A stretch of DNA of 64,000 nt, from assembly GCA_029243545.1 (NCBI GenBank), contig JAQWRV010000022.1, positions 1-64,000 of the forward strand, given 5' to 3'. The notes beneath the pieces were generated by a model, which was not told where the DNA came from, made no database searches, and saw nothing but the letters and a program-made list of their open reading frames with translations. Shown here piece by piece: positions 36,134 through 45,234 of the stretch (positions are counted from its first letter, which is position 1; each line of letters starts with the position of its first letter). This DNA is from Rhodospirillaceae bacterium (GTDB lineage Bacteria > Pseudomonadota > Alphaproteobacteria > Rhodospirillales > Rhodospirillaceae). Both the position numbers and the translations under genes were made by a program.

Positions 36134-37870
36134 TCAAGCGAACAGGCCATGGACGAACCACCGGTCTAACGAGTTCGGGTCAGATCGTGCCCCGTGCAGG
36201 GCCCCCTGCTGGGCTCCACCCCGGACCAAAGGAAACGGCAGATGAAATACCCACAGGCGCTCGCCTGCCTCACTTTCCACGCGCCAATAATCCCGAACAG
36301 CGCCACCGTCTTCGCACAAAGCAAAATAAGAGGCACCTTCGTCGCTCCGATCAGGCGGCAGCAGACCTTGCCACCAACGTCCGGCAATACGCTCAGGCCC
36401 TTCCGCAGCGGTGAGACGGTACGTGGAGCGGCGCCATTGAAAACCAGGAAGCGGCACAGTCTTTATACGGGGTGTGTCTAATTGTATCGGCAATGGATTG
36501 ATCGGCTCAGGCTTCGGCAGAAGATAGACCGGCCGTGTGCCGGGACGTATGCGTATTCTGTCGCTGTGCAGTAAACCGGCTTCGCGGTCCTGTAGTGCTA
36601 CAGTGTGATCCTTGTTCGCATTGAGCGCCGGAACCAACCCTGCCGCACGCTCTGGAATATGCACCGCGCGCACCCGAGGCCGTAACACACGACCTGTACC
36701 AAGCCGTCCTTCAAGCCGGTCGATCAATAGAGCGAGTTCTCGTCCCGCGCTAACGGGTGCTGCAACATGATCCGTTGTATCCTGGAACACCGCCTCTTGC
36801 TCAACATCAAGCGGATCGGTCGCTGTGACAGTCAGGAGAAAAAACTCGATCCCAAAACCAGCGTCAACGCCATCAAGCTTTTCACGAAACAAACGGAATA
36901 AATGTTCGGGCCGGCGTACAGGCTGGCCAGTCCCCACCTGCAAACGTTCTGACGTGTTATCAACGCAGAACAATTCAAAGGTCATCCGCCGCGCGCCTTT
37001 GCGGTCTTTCTCCAGGCGATGGCAGAGCGATTCAAGCAGCCCACGTAAGGCCGCCTCTACATCTTCAGTTCGCCCGATGGGCTCTGGGAAAGCCATACGT
37101 GCCACATAAGGCAAGCGCTCTATATCCGGCGAAAGAGGCTCATCGATACGGCCCGTCAATTGATCAAGGCGAAGACAAACCTCCTGACCAAACCGGCGGG
37201 TCAACGGCGCACGTGGCAATGCGAACAGGTCAGCAAGCGTTCGGACGCCTAATCGCGTCAGTGTGTCCAGTGGACGCAACGAAAGCCTCAAGGCTGAAAC
37301 CGGCACCCCTGCAAGGTGTGTACGCTGTTTCCCTTCAGGAACAATCGCGGGGACGATATCTCTTGCGACGCAATGTGCAGCCGCCCAGGCTGCGCCCGGC
37401 GTGTCTGCCAGACCAAGACGCGAAGCAAAGCCAAGCCGCTCGAGCCTGATAGCGAGATCATCTAGAGTTGCCTGTTCTCCGCCGAACAGATGCGTGCAGC
37501 CTGTCATATCAAGCCACAAGCTAGCCCCGCCACGCTCATCCAACGGCTCAAGCGAAACCCAAGGCGTATACCGTCGAACCCACACCAACAAACGGCCCAA
37601 ACAGATTTTGTCGGCGCCTGGGTCCGCATCAATGACTTTTAAGGTGGGCACGACGGCGCGTGCGTCAGGCAAAGATAGACCTGGGTCTATGCCTGCGTTC
37701 TGCGCCGCCGTGTTGGCTGCAGCAATGCGAACAGCCCCGGCCTGTGCCGCGACTGTTGCCAGCGGTCGGTCACGCCACGAAGCGTAGGGAGATGACCGTA
37801 CCGCCCACCGCGACCGGGTCAACCGATCGGTGGCGAAGCGGGGTAGCCAAACGCAAATTACGCGTCTCAT
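36134..37870 (-). CDS. imuB: ImuB, inactive Y-family polymerase-like scaffold
   Basis: The 578-residue protein resembles DinB-type polymerases (RRVICVWLPRFATDRL, LDMTGCTHLFGGE, GFASRLGLADTPGAAWAAAH) but the first catalytic aspartate motif is not apparent, as in known ImuB proteins, which connect DnaE2 to the beta clamp. ATG 37870 (MRRVICVW) is chosen; the reading frame extends to 37885. Its start overlaps the imuA 3' end by about 100 bases, in another frame. Confidence 0.93.
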   Translation of the reverse strand: MRRVICVWLPRFATDRLTRSRWAVRSSPYASWRDRPLATVAAQAGAVRIAAANTAAQNAGIDPGLSLPDARAVVPTLKVIDADPGADKICLGRLLVWVRRYTPWVSLEPLDERGGASLWLDMTGCTHLFGGEQATLDDLAIRLERLGFASRLGLADTPGAAWAAAHCVARDIVPAIVPEGKQRTHLAGVPVSALRLSLRPLDTLTRLGVRTLADLFALPRAPLTRRFGQEVCLRLDQLTGRIDEPLSPDIERLPYVARMAFPEPIGRTEDVEAALRGLLESLCHRLEKDRKGARRMTFELFCVDNTSERLQVGTGQPVRRPEHLFRLFREKLDGVDAGFGIEFFLLTVTATDPLDVEQEAVFQDTTDHVAAPVSAGRELALLIDRLEGRLGTGRVLRPRVRAVHIPERAAGLVPALNANKDHTVALQDREAGLLHSDRIRIRPGTRPVYLLPKPEPINPLPIQLDTPRIKTVPLPGFQWRRSTYRLTAAEGPERIAGRWWQGLLPPDRSDEGASYFALCEDGGAVRDYWRVESEAGERLWVFHLPFPLVRGGAQQGALHGARSDPNSLDRWFVHGLFA

Positions 37871-38573
37871 CGCACCATTCCACAATCCATGAGCGGGTGT
37901 TGCCTTGCCGGCAGCGGTCCAGGGTTAAGGACCAGCGGGGCCGACCAAGACCCGCCCAAGCCGGCGCAGCAGACGGCAAAGAGCCAACACGCCAACGTGT
38001 CACCGCCGCGGTCGACGTTGTCACGGCAGCACTTGGCTGAAGCAAAAAACCGGTTGTACGACCGCGTTCGGCCGCCAGTTGCAAGCGGCGTTCCGCCGTC
38101 AGGTTCAGGGGTGCCGCTAAGGCACCGACCACCGCAGATACATCCGCGCAACCAAGGGCTTCCTCCATCGTCCAGAGCGCTTCAGTCTCGTTTTTGGTCT
38201 TGGCCAAGATGAGGTCTTTCTCATCCAAACCCAACATGGCCAAGGCTGGCCCATAAAGATTATCTGCTGCTTGATACCGAGGCAGGCACCACACGACGGT
38301 CCCTCTCTCTTTGAAGCGTTCTTTAAGGCGTGCCACCAAAGTGGCGACAAATGCTGTTGCTGGTGGAGAAAATCCACTTCGGCCAAATGCTTCACCGCTA
38401 CCCACCACATGGTGCAGACAAAAAAGCGGCAGCCCACCCCATGGCAGCGCCTGATCAATCTCCACCGGACCTAGGGATAAGACAGCTTCCGTTGTGCGCG
38501 TGAAACCTTCAATCGCCTGAATGTGGTGCCGCAATGCCTTAAGGTTGGCCGGGGGCACGGGAACTTCTGCCAT
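37770..38573 (-). CDS. imuA: ImuA, RecA-like accessory protein of the mutasome
   Basis: The 267-residue protein shows the RecA/SulA-like ImuA features: LSLGPVEIDQALPWGGLPLFCLHHVVG and FVATLVARL..RGTVVWC, with the C-terminal ATPLRHRSV. It recruits ImuB in damage-induced mutagenesis. ATG 38573 has AAGGGAAG seven bases upstream and is used instead of a longer frame reaching 38606. It is the first gene after the LexA box at 38619-38633. Confidence 0.92.
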   Translation of the reverse strand: MAEVPVPPANLKALRHHIQAIEGFTRTTEAVLSLGPVEIDQALPWGGLPLFCLHHVVGSGEAFGRSGFSPPATAFVATLVARLKERFKERGTVVWCLPRYQAADNLYGPALAMLGLDEKDLILAKTKNETEALWTMEEALGCADVSAVVGALAAPLNLTAERRLQLAAERGRTTGFLLQPSAAVTTSTAAVTRWRVGSLPSAAPAWAGLGRPRWSLTLDRCRQGNTRSWIVEWCDETRNLRLATPLRHRSVDPVAVGGTVISLRFVA

Positions 38574-38618
38574 AGTGCTTCCCTTGCATCTTGTCTCATC
38601 TGACAAAGCTTCTTTTAT

Positions 38619-38633
38619 GTTCCTGTTTTGTTC
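38619..38633 (-). promoter_or_regulatory. LexA/SOS box upstream of imuA
   Basis: The sequence GTTC-N7-GTTC (spacer CTGTTTT) is an exact match to the alphaproteobacterial LexA box and is only found here in the scanned promoter area. It lies 46-60 bases before the imuA start, so imuA-imuB-dnaE2 should be induced by DNA damage. It is about 100 bases upstream of the divergent gene at 38736, which may also be affected. Confidence 0.88.
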
Positions 38634-38735
38634 TATTTTGGGGAAAAGGTCAAGAGCTATTGGGGCGCAAGAACCTCGCTTGACCGGGAGCCAGACCCAG
38701 TGCGACGGTCAGGGTTTAGGGAACAGGAAGAAACA

Positions 38736-39155
38736 ATGACCCAAGACACAGACATCAACGCTGAAATCACCGCCATTATCAAAGGCATTTTCACCGCCTT
38801 TGAGGAACACGACCCCGGTGGAATTGAAGGCCACATGGACCCTGACTCAACGGTGTGGGATGTCTTCACACCGCAACTCATACGCGGGACGGAAGAACGA
38901 GAAAAATTTCACGCCGATGACCAGGAGCAAATGCAAGCCCGCGGCCCCCTCACACTGACAGTTGAAGACCCCGAGGTGAGCAGCTGGGACGATACAGCTA
39001 TTGCCATGTACTACATTAATTACAGCTATGAACCACCCAACGCGATGGAAGGGCGCGTGCGGATTACCGACGTCTTCCGATTGATTGACGGCAAATGGAT
39101 GGTCGTTCATCATCATGAAGGTATGGTTCCAACAGGAGTCCCGCCCATCGATTAA
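38736..39155 (+). CDS. SnoaL-like/DUF4440 nuclear-transport-factor-2 fold protein
   Basis: The 139-residue protein has the NTF2-like start (INAEITAIIKGIFTAFEEHDPGGI), a central STVWDVF and the end VFRLIDGKWMVVHHHEG, typical of ketosteroid-isomerase-like (DUF4440) proteins. Function is unknown in general; many bind small hydrophobic molecules. ATG 38736 has AGGAAG six bases upstream. It is divergent from the SOS operon. Confidence 0.8.
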   Translation: MTQDTDINAEITAIIKGIFTAFEEHDPGGIEGHMDPDSTVWDVFTPQLIRGTEEREKFHADDQEQMQARGPLTLTVEDPEVSSWDDTAIAMYYINYSYEPPNAMEGRVRITDVFRLIDGKWMVVHHHEGMVPTGVPPID

Positions 39156-39245
39156 GAGCCCCTCATTCAGGCAAAACGCTACTTTTTTTGGTGCCGGAAA
39201 ATCGGGAAGATTGTGTAAAAAGCATATTCACGACACAAGTTTACC

Positions 39246-39646
39246 TCAGGGTTTACCTAGAGATTTGTGGGCAGCCAGCGCCTCTTCTGCGCGCTCCGCC
39301 GGCACAAGGATGTGGTCATGGTGATAGGCCGCAATCACATTCGCACTGATCCCTTGATCCGCCAGGCAGCTTGAAACGGCGGCCGTCAGCCCGACGACCT
39401 CAAGGCTCGACTGAACGCCCAGCCTAATGCGGTAAAATTCGGGACCAGCGTGGAGCCCATGCTGTAACGTTTACTCCTTAGTAAGAAGCAAGGACAGCCC
39501 TTCCTTTTCCTGAAACGTGGCTAATCGCGTGGTCGCGGACAACAACAGGTTGGCGGGATTTGAACTGGAGCAAAAAACATAGATTTCCGTATCGAGTTGC
39601 GGATCCAAGCCTGTAATAAGTGTTTCAAGTTTGTTTCAGCGGCCAT
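39246..39646 (-). pseudogene. ACT-domain (DUF2241-type) gene broken by frameshift and stop
   Basis: Reading left from ATG 39646, the start (MAAETNLK) and the remainder are in different frames. The second frame gives LDPQLDTEIYVFCSSS and LATFQEKEGLSLLLTKE, then a TAA at 39471-39473, then the C-terminal half SSLEVVGLTAAVSS, GISANVIAAYHHDHILVPAE and stop at 39246. Those motifs are the DUF2241/ACT_3 plus ACT pattern of small regulatory proteins. A frameshift near 39615 and an in-frame stop must both be repaired. It overlaps no intact gene except near the start region of the next + gene. Confidence 0.8.
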
Positions 39647-39733
39647 ACGCACCTCCTCTTCTCTCACAAACGCCTTGCCCTAAGGGGTTGTTGGCCAGTA
39701 TCCCTGCCTACAACTATTCAAAGGACCAGTTCG

Positions 39734-40894
39734 TTGAACAATACATTGCCCCTCGCTGGCGTACGCGTCATTGAGTTTTGTCATGTGGCAGCCGGCCCTT
39801 TCTGCGCCATGGTCTTGGCGGATATGGGGGCTGACCTCATAAAAGTAGAGCCTTTGCAAGGAGATGGATTGCGCGCCTGGCCGCCTCACTCAGACGGCTT
39901 CAGCGAGAACTTCGCCTCGATCAATCGCAACAAACGCAGCATTGCCTTGGATTTGAAAACGGAAGAAGACTTGGCTGTTGCCCGCCGTCTTATCCTCTCT
40001 GCCGACGCAGTTGTGGAAAATAACCGGCCCGGCGTGATGGACCGGCTTGGGTTGGGCTACGGCTCTTTCAAAGATGAAAAACCAAGTCTGATCTACGCCT
40101 CCATTTCGGCGTTTGGCCAAACCGGCCCACGGGCGATGGACGGTGGATTTGATATCACCGTGCAGGCCGCGTCAGGTGTTATGAGCGTAACCGGACATGC
40201 CGACAGCACGCCGGTTAAGGCCGGTGTGCCAGTGTCTGACTTTGGGGCCGGGTTGTATGCCGCCTTTGCAATCGTTTCACTGCTCCGCCGTGTCGAAGCC
40301 GGCGGGCCTGGCGGCCATATTGATATGTCTATGTACGCTTCCAATCTGGCGTTCTCTGCTTTGCAGACCAGCGAGTACTTTGGCACTGGTAAGGACCCCG
40401 TGCGCATGGGCTCATCGCATCCGCGTAATTCGCCTTATGAAGCCTACGCAGCTTCCGACGGGCATTTCGTACTCGCAGCTGGTAATAACAAACTTTTTGC
40501 TTTGGCCTGTGATTCTATTGATCTGCCAGACATGAAAAACGACCCCCGCTTTCTCAACACCAAAGATCGCGCCGCGCACCAAAAAGAGCTGTGTGCCATT
40601 CTCCAACCCCTCTTCGAGAAAAACACGGTCGCGCATTGGATCAAAACATTCCGGCCGCTCGGGATTCCCTGTGAGCCCATCAATACTTACAGCGCAGCCA
40701 TGGCCGACCCTCTGGTCAGTCACTTTGGCTGGGTTCGACCGCTGACACTCCCAAATGGCTTTGAAACTAAAACCTTTGCTTCCGCTGTTGTGGTGGAGGG
40801 AGAAGATTTTCCGATCCGGCGCACAGCCCCTGCCTTAGATGGCCACCGTGAAGACATTTTGCGAGAACTCGAAAGTAGAGAACAAGACACATGA
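39734..40894 (+). CDS. CaiB/BaiF family III CoA-transferase
   Basis: The 386-residue protein starts best at TTG 39734 (MNNTLPLAGVRVIEF) with AAAGGA eight bases upstream, because the residues before it do not match the family. It has VIEFCHVAAGPFCAMVLADMGADLIKVE, SIALDLKTEEDL and the catalytic aspartate in VSDFGAGLYAAFAI. It is the third CaiB gene of the window and is coupled to the following solute-binding gene by an ATGA overlap. The acid moved is unknown. Confidence 0.85.
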   Translation: MNNTLPLAGVRVIEFCHVAAGPFCAMVLADMGADLIKVEPLQGDGLRAWPPHSDGFSENFASINRNKRSIALDLKTEEDLAVARRLILSADAVVENNRPGVMDRLGLGYGSFKDEKPSLIYASISAFGQTGPRAMDGGFDITVQAASGVMSVTGHADSTPVKAGVPVSDFGAGLYAAFAIVSLLRRVEAGGPGGHIDMSMYASNLAFSALQTSEYFGTGKDPVRMGSSHPRNSPYEAYAASDGHFVLAAGNNKLFALACDSIDLPDMKNDPRFLNTKDRAAHQKELCAILQPLFEKNTVAHWIKTFRPLGIPCEPINTYSAAMADPLVSHFGWVRPLTLPNGFETKTFASAVVVEGEDFPIRRTAPALDGHREDILRELESREQDT

Positions 40895-42447
40895 CGTGGT
40901 TGAATGTGCTTGGGTCTCTAAAACGGCCCGCCGGTCTTGCTCTCCTTTTAAGTGTTATGGCGTTACCCGCTGTGTCTGAGACATTGCGCATTGCCACCAG
41001 CGGCCGGGTGCCCAACCTCGGCAACCCGTACGCGTCCATGATGACGCGCGGTATGCACCCGTCCTCCATCATGTTCGACGCGCTTACCAAGTTGGGCAGT
41101 AACGGCGAGGTTAACCCGGTACTTGCAACATCCTGGGAGGCCACGAGCCCGAACCGCTGGGTCTTTACCTTGCGCCAGGGCGTGACCTTCGCCAACGGCG
41201 AGCCATTCAATGCCGATGCGGTTGTTGCTGTGTTTGAATTTCTTGTAACACCTGACGCCCGCGGCCTGTTTATGGCCGGTGAAGCCCGCAATATTGGCAA
41301 AGCCAACGCGCTTGACGAATTCACAGTTGAACTCATCACCTGCAAACCCGATGCCATTCTGCCCAAGCGCTTGAGTTTAGTCTTTATGGTGCCGCCTAGG
41401 GCCTGGGCTGACATGGGCCAAGACGAATTTGCCCTCCACCCGATCGGCAGTGGCCCCTATCAATTACGCGACTGGGGATTTCGAACAGGCATATATGAAA
41501 TGGATCGCGTACCGACATCCTGGCGCGCGGCCACCCATGATAATACGCCTGAAATTATTGCGTTTTATGTGGCGGCGGATGCGGTTTCCCGTAGCCAGTC
41601 TCTCATATCTGGGCAAACCCATTTGGTCACAAACCTTGGCCTCGACATGCTCATCGAAATGGAAGCCCAGGGCTATGCCACCGAAACGCTGGAGAGCCCA
41701 CACATCGAAGGTTTGGCCATGCGCAACACGGACGCGGAGCATCCGCTCGCCGATGTGCGTGTACGCCAAGCGTTAAACATGGCCATTGACCGGCAGACCA
41801 TGGCCGACATCATTCTTTATGGGAAAACCCAGCCCAACAGCCAAGGGGCACTGCCTCAAACCTTTGGCTTCAATCCTGACATTACGCCCTACCCTTACGA
41901 CCCGGACCGGGCGCGGCAATTGCTCGCCGACGCCGGTTATGAAGACGGTTTGTTTTTCGAGGCCGTGGTCCGCACCCAAGCCACCGCACCTGAGAACCTG
42001 CAAATTTATCAGAAGGTGGCGCAAGACCTGGCACGCATCGGCGTGACCATGGAAATACGCGGCGTACAAGCAGCGCAATGGATTGCCATGTGGTTCACCG
42101 GGGATTGGCGGGGCGCTGATATTCTCTCCATGAACTGGAGCAGTTCCATCTACATGGATGCCATACGTTCCATCGAGAACGCGTCATGCTTGAAGCCGGC
42201 ACCGTTTTTCTGCGATCCCACCATGGTGCCGCGCATTGAAGCCAGCAGCACACTGTTTAAACCTTTGGAGCGGCAGAAGGAATTGCAGGCGATGATGGCG
42301 CAACTGCATGACCTGGCGCCGACTATTTTGTTGTTCCCAGAGATTCACACCTTCGCCTTTGACCCCGCCCTCGGCCCGCTGCAGTACGACGGCGAAATGC
42401 TGATGCTGGATGCGATTAGGATGGGCGAAGAAGATGAGGAAAGCTAG
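40891..42447 (+). CDS. ABC transporter substrate-binding protein, family 5 (peptide/opine type)
   Basis: The 518-residue protein has a Sec signal peptide (hydrophobic core about residues 13-28, cleavage near AVSE) and the SBP_bac_5 pattern: MFDALTKL, PVLATSWEATSPNRWVFTLRQGVTFANGEPFNADAVV and QALNMAIDRQTMA. Such proteins bind peptides, nickel, opines or sugars in the periplasm. No permease or ATPase gene follows, so it is an orphan here. Its start overlaps the CaiB stop, so a ligand linked to CoA chemistry is inferred. Confidence 0.87.
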   Translation: MTWLNVLGSLKRPAGLALLLSVMALPAVSETLRIATSGRVPNLGNPYASMMTRGMHPSSIMFDALTKLGSNGEVNPVLATSWEATSPNRWVFTLRQGVTFANGEPFNADAVVAVFEFLVTPDARGLFMAGEARNIGKANALDEFTVELITCKPDAILPKRLSLVFMVPPRAWADMGQDEFALHPIGSGPYQLRDWGFRTGIYEMDRVPTSWRAATHDNTPEIIAFYVAADAVSRSQSLISGQTHLVTNLGLDMLIEMEAQGYATETLESPHIEGLAMRNTDAEHPLADVRVRQALNMAIDRQTMADIILYGKTQPNSQGALPQTFGFNPDITPYPYDPDRARQLLADAGYEDGLFFEAVVRTQATAPENLQIYQKVAQDLARIGVTMEIRGVQAAQWIAMWFTGDWRGADILSMNWSSSIYMDAIRSIENASCLKPAPFFCDPTMVPRIEASSTLFKPLERQKELQAMMAQLHDLAPTILLFPEIHTFAFDPALGPLQYDGEMLMLDAIRMGEEDEES

Positions 42448-42531
42448 AACCCTAGAGTTGACAATTTGGGATGCCTACTTTTAGCCCAAAGCGGATATTT
42501 ACTTTCAACTGAATCGGCTGCGGTGGTTGCC

Positions 42532-43707
42532 TCACCCACATCGTGCAGCAATGGCCCGACCGGCAGCAACGCCGGAGGACCAGGCCCATTGAAAGTTGTA
42601 GCCGCCGAGCCATCCTGTCACATCGACGGCTTCGCCGATGGCATACAATCCTGGAACCTGGCACACCTCCATGGTTTTGGACGACAGCGCGGCGGTGCTG
42701 ATGCCGCCCGCTGTGACCTCGGCCTTGGCATACCCCTCCGTGCCCGTGGGCTGGAACGTCAAATGGGTCAGGCTCTCGGCGGCGGCGTCCAGCGTAACGT
42801 CTGCCACGTTTCGCAATTCAGTCGTAATGCCAATGCGAGTGGCCAGCGCCTCGGCCAGCCTGTTGGGCAACAATTCGGCTAGGGCAGCTTTAAGGTGCGC
42901 CCGCGGCATCCGCCGTTTTGCGTCGCGCAGTTTGGCGGTGGCTTCTTCCACCAACCTCAGCGATATAGTCTGACCGGGTGTCCAATAGGACGAGACCTGG
43001 AGGATCGCCGGACCGGAGAGGCATTTGTGGGTGAACAACACGGCCTCTGGAAAGGAAACATCGCCGACTGCAGCAACCGCTGGACAGGACACGCCTGAGA
43101 TATCTCGAAACAACTGCTCCTCCGGGCCGAGGGTGAAGGGCACCAAAGCCGGACGCGGTGTAACCACATCGACGCCAAACTGTTTGGCGATTGCGTAGGC
43201 TTTACCGGTAGCACCCATCTTGGGGATTGACGGGCCGCCGGTGGCAATGACGAGCTGCGGCGCGGTCGCTGTACCCGTGCCGATCCGGAATAGTCCGTCA
43301 GCATGGCTGATCTCGCCTATGGTGGTGGAGAGTTTGATGTCGACAGTCCCGGCGCGGCATTCGTCCAGCAGCAGGGCGACGATCTGCCGGGCAGACCCAT
43401 CGCAGAACAACTGCCCGAGTGTTTTTTCATGCCAGGCGATGGTATAGCGCTCGACCAAGGCGAGGAAGTCCCATTGGGTGTAGCGGCTGAGGGCGGACTT
43501 GGCGAAGTGCGGGTTTTCGGACAAAAAACACTCGGGCGCGGTGGCCATGTTGGTGAAGTTGCAGCGCCCGCCGCCGGAGATCAGGATTTTCTTGCTAGGC
43601 TCATCGGCATGATCGAGCACCTAGACCCGCGCGCCCGCCTGGCCCGCCGCCGCCGCCGCCATAAGGCCTGCACCGCCCGCGCCAAGGATGATTGCATCGT
43701 AGTTCAT
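42532..43707 (-). pseudogene. BaiN/HI0933-like flavoprotein gene with an amber codon near the start
   Basis: From ATG 43707 the frame encodes MNYDAIILGAGGAGLMAAAA, the FAD-binding start of this family, then GQAGARV and a TAG at 43621-43623. The frame resumes as VLDHADEPSKKILISGGGRCNFTN and continues intact to the stop at 42532. The family has leucine at the TAG position (RVLVLDH), so one base (TTG to TAG) breaks it. Without the first 28 residues the protein would lack its GxGxxG site. Either a recent mutation, a suppressed stop or a sequence error. Confidence 0.85.
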
Positions 43708-44025
43708 AGTGCATCGTAACTCATCGGGGTGTTCTTCAGCATCGCGGGGGTTTTCTTTTGTTTTACGCCGGGTCCGCGCATGTCCGCTTATGGATATTAG
43801 CGGGCATGCTTACTCCTCACTATTTGTTCTAAGCAAATCTCTATTCAACTACCGCTACTCTCGTATAGTGAGGCGCAAAGGCGCGTACGAAAACTTATGG
43901 GGCATGGATAATGGCCCGTAAACTTCGCTCCGCCTCCCTTTTTGCATTTTCACGCCGCCCAGCGCATGATTGTGCGGTATTCCGCCTAATTCAGCCAATG
44001 CCACACGGCGCAACGGAGACAGATT
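43708..44025. other. Intergenic region without supported gene
   Basis: These 318 bases contain only a 70-codon + frame with no family resemblance and a 14-codon leftward frame with a good ribosome site. A near-duplicate of 14 bases (GCATCGTARYTCAT) lies at its left edge around the flavoprotein start. I see no terminator or RNA gene. The promoter of the methyltransferase at 44026 should be in the right part. Confidence 0.5.
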
Positions 44026-45213
44026 ATGATGGATCGCCGCACCCTTTTTAAGGCCACAGCTGCTTTGTCGTCCTTTCTAGGCACCGCATTTGGCATTTGC
44101 AAAGCCGAGGCCAAAGACTTTGCCTTCGATGTTGAACACCGGGGCACCGTCGGGCGGCTGGAGCGCTTGCCGAATCTGGATTTGGAATCCCGAGATCACT
44201 TCTTCGTCGGCATCCGACGCTGGCGCGGCGACACGCTCGTCCCTGCGTCGCGCAAGCGCTTTGCCAAAATCATGGAAGCCAACGGTTACGACCCCAAAGA
44301 AGACCTGCCGCTGGATAAGATTGTGGAACTGGTCAAAGATGATCCGCTGATTAACACCGAAGTGCGCATTTTTCTTGATGCCAAACGCACGGCGCACAAG
44401 AACTATAAGCAGGAATTCGATAACAACTCCGATCTTTACCTAGCGGAAATGGAAGCCTATGACAAACGCGGTCCGGGCACGCTCGAACTCAACCCCGATC
44501 TGCACATTCCCACCTATACCAAGCATGAAATTCATCAGCAGCCCGGCGGTTACGTGGGCAGCCCGTTTTCCGGACCGGTCTATCACCACGGCACCAACGC
44601 GTTTTACCTAGCGCGCAGCATTCAGAACAAACAAGACGAGAACCATGCCGGGTTAGCCAGCCAGATGGTCACACCTGAAGATGGCCGCATCGGACGCGTC
44701 CTTGATATGGGCTGCGGCATCGGCCAGTTATCCATCGCGTTGAAAGAACGCTTCCCCGATGCGGAGGTTACAGGCGTGGATGTGGCGGGGCCGATGATCC
44801 GCTACGGGCATATGCGCGCGGTCGACCTGGATGTGGAGGTGAATTTCGCTCAGCGTCTGGCCGAAGATACCCAACTGCCCGGCAACCACGTTGATATTGT
44901 CACATCGTATTTACTGCACCATGAGATAACAGCAGAAGCGACGAAGAACGTTATCGCTGAAGCCTATCGGGTGTTGCGTCCCGGCGGTGTTTTCTTCCCC
45001 ATCGATTTCTTTACCGGCGGACAATCACCGACCAATGCTGCAGGCACGTTTGCGCGCTGGATCGATCACCGCTGGAATAATGAAGTGTGGCGGCCCGAAT
45101 ACGCATCCGTCGATTTTGCCGGCACCATGCGCAAGGTTGGGTTTGACGTGACCGTAGAAGGCCCATCGGCCTGGCGCCGCCGTCATAACATCCTCGGAAT
45201 CAAGCCGGCCTAG
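44026..45213 (+). CDS. SAM-dependent methyltransferase with an N-terminal Tat-type signal
   Basis: The 395-residue protein begins MMDRRTLFKATAALSSFLG, matching the twin-arginine pattern with an alanine-rich hydrophobic stretch. A family-specific region (FDVEHRGTVGRLERLP, PGGYVGSPF..PVYHHGTNAF) follows, then a class I methyltransferase domain with motif I VLDMGCGIGQLS near residues 225-236 and YRVLRPGGVFFPIDFF. Export of a SAM enzyme is hard to understand, so the signal may be an anchor or be wrong. A related protein without the signal is at 49690-50886. Confidence 0.8.
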   Translation: MMDRRTLFKATAALSSFLGTAFGICKAEAKDFAFDVEHRGTVGRLERLPNLDLESRDHFFVGIRRWRGDTLVPASRKRFAKIMEANGYDPKEDLPLDKIVELVKDDPLINTEVRIFLDAKRTAHKNYKQEFDNNSDLYLAEMEAYDKRGPGTLELNPDLHIPTYTKHEIHQQPGGYVGSPFSGPVYHHGTNAFYLARSIQNKQDENHAGLASQMVTPEDGRIGRVLDMGCGIGQLSIALKERFPDAEVTGVDVAGPMIRYGHMRAVDLDVEVNFAQRLAEDTQLPGNHVDIVTSYLLHHEITAEATKNVIAEAYRVLRPGGVFFPIDFFTGGQSPTNAAGTFARWIDHRWNNEVWRPEYASVDFAGTMRKVGFDVTVEGPSAWRRRHNILGIKPA

Positions 45214-45234
45214 CGGGCGGCAGAGGACACCGGC

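Noticed and set aside
32902-38474. Many opposite-strand open frames over dnaE2, imuB and imuA
   Set aside because: They follow from the codon bias of the strong genes on the other strand and have no recognisable product.
43799-43843. 14-codon leftward frame with good GAGGAG site
   Set aside because: Too short and without similarity; could not be distinguished from chance or a lost gene start.
43709-43921. 70-codon + frame after the flavoprotein gene
   Set aside because: No ribosome site, no family features and irregular codon use; regarded as chance.
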